Source of the DNA: CAYUEN01 sp964443745
GTDB taxonomy: Bacteria > Campylobacterota > Campylobacteria > Campylobacterales > QNZT01
DNA: 7,824 nucleotides
Direction of reading: 5' to 3'
Assembly (NCBI GenBank): GCA_964443745.1
Contig: CAYUEN010000051.1
Span: 1-7,824 of the forward strand
The translations under genes and the position numbers were made by a program. Shown here piece by piece: positions 1 through 7,166 of the stretch. The notes under the pieces were generated by a model that was not told the origin of the DNA, made no database searches, and saw only the letters and a list, made by a program, of their open reading frames with translations. Position 1 is the first letter of the stretch; each line of letters begins with the position of its first letter.

Positions 1-53
1 AGCACTTGATTGCCTATTCTTCCCAGTCCGTTGATCGCTACGCGTTTTTTCAT
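1..53 (-). CDS. gap: Glyceraldehyde-3-phosphate dehydrogenase, N-terminal fragment (cut by window edge)
   Basis: Only the first 17 codons are inside the window. They read MKKRVAINGLGRIGNQV, with two bases of the next codon. The pattern V-A-I-N-G-x-G-R-I-G is the NAD(P)-binding Rossmann turn at the extreme N-terminus of GapA-type dehydrogenases. These interconvert glyceraldehyde-3-phosphate and 1,3-bisphosphoglycerate in the cytoplasm. The ATG at 51-53 is preceded by a strong AAAGGAG, so the start is well supported. The gene lies 12 nt downstream of glgP on the same strand and is probably co-transcribed with ppsA and glgP. Most family members have Arg after GRIG, whereas this one has Asn. Erythrose-4-phosphate dehydrogenase shares this N-terminal motif and cannot be excluded from so short a piece. 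Confidence 0.78.
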   Translation of the reverse strand, partial: MKKRVAINGLGRIGNQV

Positions 54-60
54 CTTTTCG

Positions 61-67
61 CTCCTTT
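61..67 (-). promoter_or_regulatory. Ribosome binding site of gap
   Basis: AAAGGAG on the minus strand lies 7 nt before the gap ATG. It shares its first two A residues with the TAA stop codon of glgP, so translation of the two genes may be coupled. Confidence 0.8.
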
Positions 68-2204
68 ATGTCGTTTTCTCTTTCCAGACGGCTTTGGAGA
101 TCGGCAGATAAAATTTCTCCAGATACTCCTTCATCATGCGTCTGGCACAAAAACGGGGTGCGATAGTGCGGATCGATTCACGCATCATCGCCACCCACCC
201 TGCGGGAACGCCCTGCTCCGTCACATCGTAATAGAGCGGTACGATCTCTTTCTCCAGCGTATCGTAAAGGCTCGCCGCATCCGCCGCGTCTTCGGAACGC
301 TCCTTGCCGATCGCCCAGCCGTTTCTGCCGTTGTAGGCTTCGGGCCACCAGCCATCCAATACCGAAAAATGGAGCGTTGCGTTGATCGCCGCTTTCATAC
401 CGCTCGTACCGCACGCCTCCATCGGTATTTGAGGAGTGTTGAGCCAGACATCCACACCCCGCACCAGATATTTCGCCACATCCTCCCCATAATCCTCCAC
501 GAACGCGATCCGTCCGCGAAAGCGGGGATCCTGGGCGGTCTTGAAGATGCGTTGCAAAATCTTTTTGCCGGGATTGTCCGCCGGATGCGCCTTGCCTGCA
601 AAGACGATCTGTACCGGACGTGCGAAATCGTTGACGATTTTCTCCAGCCGATCAAGATCATGCAAGATCAGATCGGGACGCTTGTACTCCGTCATCCGTC
701 GGGCGAAACCGATCGTCAGTACATCGGGATCGAGCATCACCCCCTCCGCCATCGCCACGAGCGGATCGATCCCCTCGTCCGCCCATTTGCGACGCACCCG
801 CTCGCGGATGAAGTTGACCATCCTCACCTTGTAGGCGTAGTGCTGCCGCCAGATCGTCTCATCGTCCAATTCGCTCAGACGCTCCCATATCTCCGGCACA
901 TCCTGCATCTGCAGCCAGTGTTCTCCCAGCGTCTTGTCGAGCGCTTCGAAGAGTTCGTCACCCAACCAGGTGGGCAGATGCACGCCGTTGGTGATATGGG
1001 TAATCGGCACCTCTTCGGCCTTTTGCATCGCGAAGATGTTTTTCCAGATCCGACGGGTCACTTCGCCGTGTTTTTGACTGACACCGTTGCGGTAGGCACA
1101 CATTTTCAGGCCGAAAACCGTCATGTTGAAACCCGCCGAAGGGGCGTCGGGATTGATTCCGAAACTCAAAAACCGCTCTTTGTCCATCCCCAGACTTTTC
1201 CAGTAGTCGGTGAAATTTTTGGCTATCGCATCAAAGCCGTAAACGTCGGTCGCCGCCTGCAGCGGGGTATGGGTCGTGAAAATGGAACTCATACGCACCC
1301 GCTCTATCGCCTCGTTTAGCCCTATGCCTTCGTTTTGAACGAAACTCCTCACCCGCTCGAAGAGGGCGAACGCCGGATGTCCTTCGTTCAGATGAAGAAT
1401 GGAGTATTCGATACCCAGCTCTTCCAATACCCGGTATCCGCCGATTCCCAGCACGATCTGCTGACGCAGGCGCTGATTCATATCGGGCGTGTAGAGGCGG
1501 GAGCTGATCTGCCGATCCCACGGGTCGTTCTTATCGATGTCTGTATCGAGCAGATAGAGAGGGACGCGGCCGACATTGATCTTCCAGACGGAGATATGAA
1601 CCGGAGGATCGATAAAAGGAACCTGCAAAACCATCTGATCGCCGTTTTTGTCCAATACCCGCTCGATCGGCGCCACGTCTCGTTCGATCGGTTCGCTGGT
1701 GCCGTTTTGCCAACCGTCGCTTCCGATAACCTGTCGCACATACCCCTGCGGATACATAAAGCCGATACCCACCACCGGCAACCCCAAGTCGCTGGACTCC
1801 TTGAGGATATCCCCCGCCAAAAACCCCAGCCCTCCCGAATAGATGGGGACGGAGTGGTGCAAGCCGTATTCGGCGCAGAAGTAGGCCACCGGCAACGGTT
1901 CGGTTTCGACACGGGGACTTCTGTCCCGCAGGTAGTTCGAAAACATCGCGTAGACATAGCGGTATTCGCGCATGAAGTGTTCGTTTTTGCAAGCGGCGTT
2001 CAACTCCCGCTTGGGCATCTTTTTGAGCATCTCGATCGGATTGTGGCCGCTCTCCTTCCAGAGATAGGGATTCAACAGCGCAAAGAGATTTTTGCCTTTG
2101 GGGTTCCAGGTCCACCAGAGATTGAGCGCGATCTCGTTCAGTCCGGAGAGCTCTTCGGGAAGTTCGGGGACGGCGATATTGGCGGAGGGATCGTTCGGGA
2201 GCAT
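66..2204 (-). CDS. glgP: Alpha-glucan (glycogen/maltodextrin) phosphorylase, GT35 family with N-terminal DUF3417
   Basis: Predicted cytoplasmic PLP enzyme of 712 aa. It would split alpha-1,4-glucans with phosphate to give glucose-1-phosphate. Residues about 15-95 (LPEELSGLNEIALNLWWTWNP onward) match the DUF3417 domain that opens the short TIGR02094-type phosphorylases. The catalytic part follows: AYFCAEYGLHHSVPIYSGGLG (107-126), HLNEGHPAF (271-279), TTHTP (310-314) and ITNGVHLPTW (404-413). The phosphate-site motif RRMTEYKRP (502-510) corresponds to the VKRIHEYKR motif of muscle phosphorylase, and GKAHPADNPGK lies at 537-547. EACGTSGMK (596-604) supplies the predicted PLP Schiff-base lysine, K604. 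All key motifs are intact. The ATG lies one nucleotide after the ppsA stop, with AAGGGG 5 nt upstream. The substrate could be glycogen or soluble maltodextrin; sequence alone does not decide. No allosteric N-terminal extension of the muscle/GlgP type is present. Confidence 0.95.
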   Translation of the reverse strand: MLPNDPSANIAVPELPEELSGLNEIALNLWWTWNPKGKNLFALLNPYLWKESGHNPIEMLKKMPKRELNAACKNEHFMREYRYVYAMFSNYLRDRSPRVETEPLPVAYFCAEYGLHHSVPIYSGGLGFLAGDILKESSDLGLPVVGIGFMYPQGYVRQVIGSDGWQNGTSEPIERDVAPIERVLDKNGDQMVLQVPFIDPPVHISVWKINVGRVPLYLLDTDIDKNDPWDRQISSRLYTPDMNQRLRQQIVLGIGGYRVLEELGIEYSILHLNEGHPAFALFERVRSFVQNEGIGLNEAIERVRMSSIFTTHTPLQAATDVYGFDAIAKNFTDYWKSLGMDKERFLSFGINPDAPSAGFNMTVFGLKMCAYRNGVSQKHGEVTRRIWKNIFAMQKAEEVPITHITNGVHLPTWLGDELFEALDKTLGEHWLQMQDVPEIWERLSELDDETIWRQHYAYKVRMVNFIRERVRRKWADEGIDPLVAMAEGVMLDPDVLTIGFARRMTEYKRPDLILHDLDRLEKIVNDFARPVQIVFAGKAHPADNPGKKILQRIFKTAQDPRFRGRIAFVEDYGEDVAKYLVRGVDVWLNTPQIPMEACGTSGMKAAINATLHFSVLDGWWPEAYNGRNGWAIGKERSEDAADAASLYDTLEKEIVPLYYDVTEQGVPAGWVAMMRESIRTIAPRFCARRMMKEYLEKFYLPISKAVWKEKTT

Positions 2205-2205
2205 C

Positions 2206-4626
2206 CTATCCCCTTCCCAGCCGCGCCTCCACCTCCACCACGTCCCGGATCGTCTTCAGCACGCTGTCGGGGTTGAGGCTGATCGAATCGATCCCCTGCT
2301 CCACCAGAAACTCCGCGATCTCCGGATAGTCGGAGGGCGCCTGTCCGCAGATACCGCTATGACGGCGGTTGCGTTTGGCGCCGGCGATCGCCATCCGGAT
2401 CATCTCCATCACACCAGGATCGCGCTCATCGTAATCGAACGCTACGAGTTCGCTGTCGCGATCCACACCCAACGTCAACTGGGTCAGGTCGTTGGAGCCG
2501 ATACTGAAACCGTCGAAGATTTCGCTGAAGGCGTCGATTTGGATGACGTTGTTGGGGATTTCGCACATCACGTAGATTTGCAATCCGTTCTTCCCCCGTT
2601 CAAGACCGTGCTTTCGCATCACCTCCAGTACTTTTCTGCCCTCCTCCACACGGCGGCAAAAAGGGATCATGAGAATCACGTTTTCAAATCCCATCTCTTC
2701 CCGTACCCGCTTCATCGCCGCACACTCCAGCGCAAATCCCTCTTCGTAGGCAGGATGCGCGTAGCGTGCCGCCCCGCGAAATCCGATCATCGGATTTTCC
2801 TCTTCCGGCTCGAAAAACTTTCCGCCCAGCAACGAAGCGTATTCGTTGGATTTGAAATCGCTCATACGCACCACGCAAGGGTTCGGATAGACGCTGGCGG
2901 CGATCGTGGCGACACCCTCGGAGAGGGTTTTGACGAAAAAATCCTCCAGATCCTCATAGGCATATCCGAGCGCTTCGAGCGCTCTTCGGGTGGGTATGTC
3001 GACCCTTTCGGGATGTTTGAGCGCCATCGGGTGGGCTTTGATGTATTCGTTGATGATAAACTCCATCCGGGCCAATCCCACGCCGTCCACCGGCAAAGAA
3101 GCGAGCGAGAAGGCGATGTTGGGATTGCCCAGATTCATCATGATTTTCGTTTTGGGGCGGGAAAGCCGGCTCAGATCGGTTTCGACCACTTCGTAGGGCA
3201 ACACCCCTTCATAGACGTTGCCGGTCTCTCCCTCCGCGCAGCTGACGGTCACCTCCATCCCCTCTTTCAGAATATCGATGGCACCTTCCGCTCCCACCAC
3301 CGCGGGAATTCCCAACTCTCTGGCGACGATCGCGGCGTGGCACGTCCTGCCTCCCTTTTCGGTCACGATCGCCGCGGCGGTCTTCATCACCGGTTCCCAG
3401 TCGGGGGTGGTGGTTTCGGAGACCAGGACTTCCCCCGGCTTGAAATGCTCCAAATCCTCCGGCTTTTCGATCAGGTGCACCCTGCCCGCACCGATTTTCA
3501 TACCCACGGCGCGCCCTTGCAAAAGCAACTTTCCTTTTTTCTTGAGATGGTAGATTCGCAATATGTTGTCTCTCTTTTGCGACTCCACCGTCTCCGGGCG
3601 CGCCTGCACGATATAGAGACGGCCGTCCACTCCGTCCTTCGCCCACTCCATATCCATCGGTTTGCGGTAACCCGCTTTTTGGGAGTAGTGGTTTTCGATC
3701 TTGATCGCATAATCTCCCAAAACCGCCACCTCTTCGTCGTCGATACAAAAGCGCCTGCGCTCCTGCGGCGAGGTTTCTACGTTTTTGGTGTATTGTTCGG
3801 CCAGATTCGCCCTTCCCTTTTCGGCGGCGAACACCATCTTGAGCTGCTTTTGCCCGAGACGCCGCTTGAGGACCGCACGAAAACCTTTATCGAACGTTGG
3901 TTTGTGGACATAGAAACTGTCGGGGTCGATCGTCCCCTGGACGACATTTTCCCCCAATCCGTACGCGGCGTTGATAAAGACGACGTCTTTGAAACCCGTC
4001 TCCGTATCGATACTGAACATCACCCCGCTACTGGCGATATCCGAGCGCACCATCTTCATGACGACCACGGAGAGATAGACTTTCAGAAAATCGAAACCAT
4101 GATCGTATTTGTAGTGGATCGAGCGGTCGGTGAAGTTGGACGCCAGACAGCGCTTGTAGGCATCCAGCAACGCTTCCTCACCTTTGATATTGAGGTAGGT
4201 TTCGTTTTGTCCGGCAAACGAAGCTTCGGGAGAATCCTCCGCCGTCGCGGAGGAGCGCACCGCCAGCGAAAGGTCGTCGCCGTACTCTTCGCGAAGCGCA
4301 TGATAGCCCTCCACGATCCGGCTTTTCAGATCGTCGGGAAGCACGGCGTCGTAGAGGAGCTTTCGACACGCCGCACCCCGCTGCCGCAACTGTTTCACAT
4401 CGTCGGGATCAAGATCGTCCAGTAAGCTATGCAGCTTCTCCCACAGATCGTTGTAGTCGAGCACATAGCGGTACGCCTCGGCCGTCACGGCGAATCCGTT
4501 CGGCACTCGCACCCCCGCTTCGCTGAGATTGCGGTACATCTCTCCCAGCGAAGCGTTCTTGCCGCCTACTTCCGCGACATCCTCGATCCCGATCTCTTCG
4601 AACCACCTGATATAGGGCGCGGCCAT
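2206..4626 (-). CDS. ppsA: Phosphoenolpyruvate synthase (pyruvate, water dikinase)
   Basis: Predicted cytoplasmic enzyme of 806 aa, close to the roughly 790 aa usual for PpsA. Reaction: pyruvate + ATP + H2O to PEP + AMP + Pi, the entry step of gluconeogenesis. Residues are numbered from the ATG. The N-terminal ATP-grasp domain shows GGKNASLGEM (21-30) and RSSATAEDSPEASFAGQ (124-140). The central swivelling domain has GGRTCHAAIVARELGIPAVVG (426-446), with phospho-acceptor His430; Thr428 matches the threonine targeted by the PSRP regulatory kinase in other bacteria. The C-terminal TIM barrel has GLARMEFIINE, IGFRGAARY and SIGSNDLTQLTLGVDRDS, and ends in GICGQAPSD with the catalytic Cys760. A GTG codon directly upstream (4627-4629) would give one extra Met. 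The ATG at 4624-4626 sits at the better distance (5 nt) from AAGGAGG, so I chose it. First gene of the ppsA-glgP-gap operon. Confidence 0.97.
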   Translation of the reverse strand: MAAPYIRWFEEIGIEDVAEVGGKNASLGEMYRNLSEAGVRVPNGFAVTAEAYRYVLDYNDLWEKLHSLLDDLDPDDVKQLRQRGAACRKLLYDAVLPDDLKSRIVEGYHALREEYGDDLSLAVRSSATAEDSPEASFAGQNETYLNIKGEEALLDAYKRCLASNFTDRSIHYKYDHGFDFLKVYLSVVVMKMVRSDIASSGVMFSIDTETGFKDVVFINAAYGLGENVVQGTIDPDSFYVHKPTFDKGFRAVLKRRLGQKQLKMVFAAEKGRANLAEQYTKNVETSPQERRRFCIDDEEVAVLGDYAIKIENHYSQKAGYRKPMDMEWAKDGVDGRLYIVQARPETVESQKRDNILRIYHLKKKGKLLLQGRAVGMKIGAGRVHLIEKPEDLEHFKPGEVLVSETTTPDWEPVMKTAAAIVTEKGGRTCHAAIVARELGIPAVVGAEGAIDILKEGMEVTVSCAEGETGNVYEGVLPYEVVETDLSRLSRPKTKIMMNLGNPNIAFSLASLPVDGVGLARMEFIINEYIKAHPMALKHPERVDIPTRRALEALGYAYEDLEDFFVKTLSEGVATIAASVYPNPCVVRMSDFKSNEYASLLGGKFFEPEEENPMIGFRGAARYAHPAYEEGFALECAAMKRVREEMGFENVILMIPFCRRVEEGRKVLEVMRKHGLERGKNGLQIYVMCEIPNNVIQIDAFSEIFDGFSIGSNDLTQLTLGVDRDSELVAFDYDERDPGVMEMIRMAIAGAKRNRRHSGICGQAPSDYPEIAEFLVEQGIDSISLNPDSVLKTIRDVVEVEARLGRG
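2210..2215 (-). promoter_or_regulatory. Ribosome binding site of glgP, inside the end of ppsA
   Basis: AAGGGG on the minus strand lies 5 nt before the glgP ATG and is embedded in the last codons of ppsA (Gly-Arg-Gly-stop). With a 1-nt gap between the two genes, this implies translational coupling. Confidence 0.7.
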
Positions 4627-4631
4627 CACAT

Positions 4632-4638
4632 CCTCCTT
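4632..4638 (-). promoter_or_regulatory. Ribosome binding site of ppsA; decides the start codon
   Basis: A near-perfect AAGGAGG lies on the minus strand. It is 2 nt from an in-frame GTG and 5 nt from the following ATG. The spacing favours the ATG as the start of PEP synthase. Confidence 0.8.
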
Positions 4639-4661
4639 GGAGATATCGTTTCCTGTATGAA

Positions 4662-4667
4662 ATTATA
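4662..4667 (-). promoter_or_regulatory. -10 box of the ppsA-glgP-gap operon promoter
   Basis: A perfect TATAAT on the minus strand, preceded by GGGG, lies about 36 bases upstream of the ppsA ATG. Transcription would start near 4655 and leave a leader of about 30 nt holding the Shine-Dalgarno. Seventeen bases further upstream stands AGAACA, a poor -35 match. Weak -35 boxes are usual for the main sigma factor of Campylobacterota, which fits the suspected host. The assignment rests on sequence and position only. Confidence 0.6.
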
Positions 4668-4838
4668 CCCCAATTGCGGTGTTGTGTTCTGTTTTGTGGC
4701 TGACAGTTTGGAAAAGGAGGAAAAACAGCGGCGAGTCTTTGTACGAAATATTTTTTTGGCGTGTGACTCTATCGTCCGCACAATTTCCACCCATCCGAAT
4801 CAATTCTTTTTTCATAAAAAATTGCTACCATATTTCTT

Positions 4839-7166
4839 ATGAAAGTGATAGAGACTTCAAGAAGAAGATTTTTAAAGGGAAGTGTGGCGCTTTGTGTGTA
4901 TGCCACCTCCTCTTCGGCGCTCACTTTTCTGCCCGACGACACGACTCAGGCTACGAGCAAATTCGCCGAAGATGTGCGGATCACACCGTTTCTTTGCAAT
5001 ATGTGCCGAAACAAATGCGCCGGTATCGCGCGGGTCGAAAACGAGATTCTCACGAAGATAGACCCAAATCCCCTCTTTCCCAAATCGAGAAACATGATCT
5101 GTCCCAAAGGCAATGCGGGCATCCAGGCTCTTTACGACGAAGACAGGCTGAAATATCCGCTGCTACGAGAGGGGGAACGGGGCGAAGGCTTGTACAAAAA
5201 AGTCACGTGGGATGAAGCATACGAATACATCAAAGAGAAACTGGTCAAAATCCTCGATGAAGAAAAAGACAACCGCTCGACCATCGCCTACTGCAACGGC
5301 GAAGGTTTCAACAAAGACGAATATATAAAGTTTTTCGGCGGAAAGCTGGGAAGCGCCAACTTCCTGGACGAGGGGTCGATCTGTCTGAATACCAAACTCG
5401 GCGCTACCGTACTGACCATCGGCGACGTGGGAGAGATGGATGTGGCCGGTAGCGATTTTGTGGTGATCATCGGCGCGAACAGATACGAATCCCTGATCAC
5501 TCCCGACACGATAGATCTCATCAAGGGCAAACGCAAGCTGGTGGTGATAGATCCGAGAGTCACGGTGACGGCCCAAAAGGCGGACGAATACCTGCCGATC
5601 AATCCCGGAACCGATCTCGCACTCACTCTGGCGCTGACTTATGTCGCGATCAAAAAAGAGCTTTACGACAAGGCGTATGTCAAAAAATATTTCGAAGATT
5701 TCGACAAATACCGCGAACACATCCTCAAAAACAACTACACCCCCCAATGGGCCGAGAGCAAGACCCGCATCCCCGCACACAGGATAGAAAAACTGGCCGA
5801 AGGCTTTTTCGGCGCCAAAAGGCCGCTTTTGTATCTGGGGCGTCGAAGCGTCTGGGCGAAAAACGACTTTCAGCTAAGACGTGCGATGGTGCTGCTCAAC
5901 GCGCTGGCCGGAAGTATCAACACAAAGGGCGGAATTATCTTCGGCAAACCCATCACGCTTCCGGACGAGCCGATCAACACCCCTCTTTATGAAAACGCCA
6001 AAGGGAGATTCGATCTGGAAGGAATCGTCTACGGTTCGAAAAAGGGTGGAAGCTGGCTGAATTTCAGGGAAAAACTCCTAAATGGTACGGCACCCTACAA
6101 CGTAAGGGCGATGTTCATCCGAAAACACAATCTCATGCACAATCTGCCCAACGTCAAAAAGACGGAAGAGATGCTCAGGAAGATGGATCTGGTGGTGGTG
6201 ATGGATACGATGCCCAGCGATACGGCCATGATGGCGGATGTGATACTGCCCGAATGTACCTATCTGGAGAGAGAGGATATGGTCGTCAGTTTCGGAAGGC
6301 TCGAACCCTCGCTGGCACTGAGAAATAGAGTTTTAAAACCGCTCTTTCACACCCGCACGATGCAGGACATCCTCAAAGGGCTGGGCGAAAAGCTGAGCAA
6401 ACCGCTGTTTGAAATAAGCAAAAAGTATGACGCCCAACTGCAAGAAAGCATCAAAACAGCCGGCGAAAAAAAGGCTTTTTCCGAAGGTGGATACGATCTG
6501 AGCGAACTCTACAAAAAAGACATCAGCCAAAGAAACAGAGAGCTGATAGAGAAAAATTTCGGCAAAGAGGCGTACGAGAGCCTGAAAACGCACGGCGTAT
6601 GGTACCCCTCCATGAAAGAGTACCACAAAGAGATCTTCAACAACTTCTACCAATATTATCCCGAAGAGAAGAGGCATTATACGGTGGATAGAGCGTATCG
6701 GGTACGCTGCTACCTCAAAAAACTGGCCGATCATGGCTTTGATCCTATGCCCGCCTGGCGGGATTCGTACGATTTCAGAGTGGAAAAAGGGAAGTTCAGA
6801 TTCATCACGGGCAGATATGTGATGTTTACCCAAAGCGCCACGATGAACAATCTCATGCTCAAAGATCTGATGGCCACCAACCACATCTGGATCAACGACA
6901 AACAAGCCGAAAAACTCGGCATCAAACTCGGCGACACCGTAGAGGTGAAAAGCCGCGTGGGAGCGGTGAAAGTCAAAGCCTACCCCACCAACAAAATCCA
7001 CCCGCAGGTCGTATGGTTTGCGCATGGGTTCGGAACGGAAAACTACCACCTAAAAACCGCATACAAAAACGGCGCGAACGACAACGAAATCATCGAAGAG
7101 AGTTTCGAAAAGATCTACGGATGCGCGACGATGCACCATACCGACGTATCGATAAGGAAAGTGTAG
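4839..7166 (+). CDS. Molybdopterin oxidoreductase catalytic subunit, polysulfide/thiosulfate reductase (PsrA/PhsA)-like
   Basis: A 775-aa protein of the DMSO reductase superfamily, predicted to act in the periplasm as a terminal reductase. The N-terminus has a twin-arginine signal, SRRRFLKG (7-14), and a hydrophobic stretch to about residue 30. A [4Fe-4S] site follows: C53-x2-C56-x3-C60 and C88 in MICPKGNAG. Then comes VTWDEAYEYI (122-131), and C182 in GSICLNTK as the predicted Mo ligand; Cys at this position is typical of Psr, Phs, Ttr, Arr and Nap relatives. MPSDTAMMADVILPECTYLERED (458-480) is the conserved pterin-site block. The C-terminal dinucleotide-binding domain spans about 650-765. 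Length fits PsrA/PhsA (about 750-770) and is too short for TtrA. The ATG has no Shine-Dalgarno, but the signal peptide begins right after it. The substrate (polysulfide, thiosulfate, arsenate or other) cannot be fixed from sequence. It shares an operon with the ferredoxin subunit that starts at the next base. Confidence 0.88.
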   Translation: MKVIETSRRRFLKGSVALCVYATSSSALTFLPDDTTQATSKFAEDVRITPFLCNMCRNKCAGIARVENEILTKIDPNPLFPKSRNMICPKGNAGIQALYDEDRLKYPLLREGERGEGLYKKVTWDEAYEYIKEKLVKILDEEKDNRSTIAYCNGEGFNKDEYIKFFGGKLGSANFLDEGSICLNTKLGATVLTIGDVGEMDVAGSDFVVIIGANRYESLITPDTIDLIKGKRKLVVIDPRVTVTAQKADEYLPINPGTDLALTLALTYVAIKKELYDKAYVKKYFEDFDKYREHILKNNYTPQWAESKTRIPAHRIEKLAEGFFGAKRPLLYLGRRSVWAKNDFQLRRAMVLLNALAGSINTKGGIIFGKPITLPDEPINTPLYENAKGRFDLEGIVYGSKKGGSWLNFREKLLNGTAPYNVRAMFIRKHNLMHNLPNVKKTEEMLRKMDLVVVMDTMPSDTAMMADVILPECTYLEREDMVVSFGRLEPSLALRNRVLKPLFHTRTMQDILKGLGEKLSKPLFEISKKYDAQLQESIKTAGEKKAFSEGGYDLSELYKKDISQRNRELIEKNFGKEAYESLKTHGVWYPSMKEYHKEIFNNFYQYYPEEKRHYTVDRAYRVRCYLKKLADHGFDPMPAWRDSYDFRVEKGKFRFITGRYVMFTQSATMNNLMLKDLMATNHIWINDKQAEKLGIKLGDTVEVKSRVGAVKVKAYPTNKIHPQVVWFAHGFGTENYHLKTAYKNGANDNEIIEESFEKIYGCATMHHTDVSIRKV
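7154..7158 (+). promoter_or_regulatory. Ribosome binding site of the ferredoxin subunit gene
   Basis: AAGGA ends 8 nt before the ATG at 7167 and lies inside the last codons of the catalytic subunit gene. The ATG follows the TAG stop with no gap, so the two subunits are probably translated in a coupled way. Confidence 0.7.

Larger units (their letters stand above)
4627..4838. other. Divergent intergenic spacer between ppsA and the molybdoenzyme operon
   Basis: About 210 bases separate the two divergent start codons. The left part holds the ppsA leader and -10 box. The right part is AT-rich, with runs of seven T (4751-4757) and six T (4807-4812). The second run forms a weak AT hairpin with AAAAAA at 4816-4821 around a CAT loop. 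No clear -10/-35 pair, sigma-54 site or operator palindrome for the rightward operon stands out. Short open frames on both strands here have no ribosome binding site and look like chance. Confidence 0.6.

Noticed and set aside
6..2276. Two plus-strand open frames (437 and 313 codons) opposite glgP
   Set aside because: They are antisense shadows of an intact phosphorylase gene, with biased composition, no start signals and no recognisable domains.
2092..4425. A very long open frame (777 codons) on the plus strand opposite ppsA
   Set aside because: It lies antisense to a fully recognisable PEP synthase. Its product is rich in His, Arg and Phe with no known motif, as expected from the reverse complement of a GC-biased gene. 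There is no ribosome site.
4757..4775. Sigma-54-like or -10 (TATCGT) promoter for the molybdoenzyme operon
   Set aside because: A GG is present, but the GC of a -24/-12 site is not at the right spacing. TATCGT matches only four of six bases and has no partner -35.
4665..4815. Short minus-strand frame (about 50 codons) starting M-K-K-E-L-I-R in the divergent spacer
   Set aside because: No ribosome binding site precedes it, it runs into the ppsA -10 box, and its product has no recognisable features.
4656..4842. Short plus-strand frame (about 61 codons) ending in an ATGA overlap with the molybdoenzyme start
   Set aside because: It has no Shine-Dalgarno, its start lies in the ppsA leader, and its composition looks like intergenic DNA. 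The stop overlap is likely chance.
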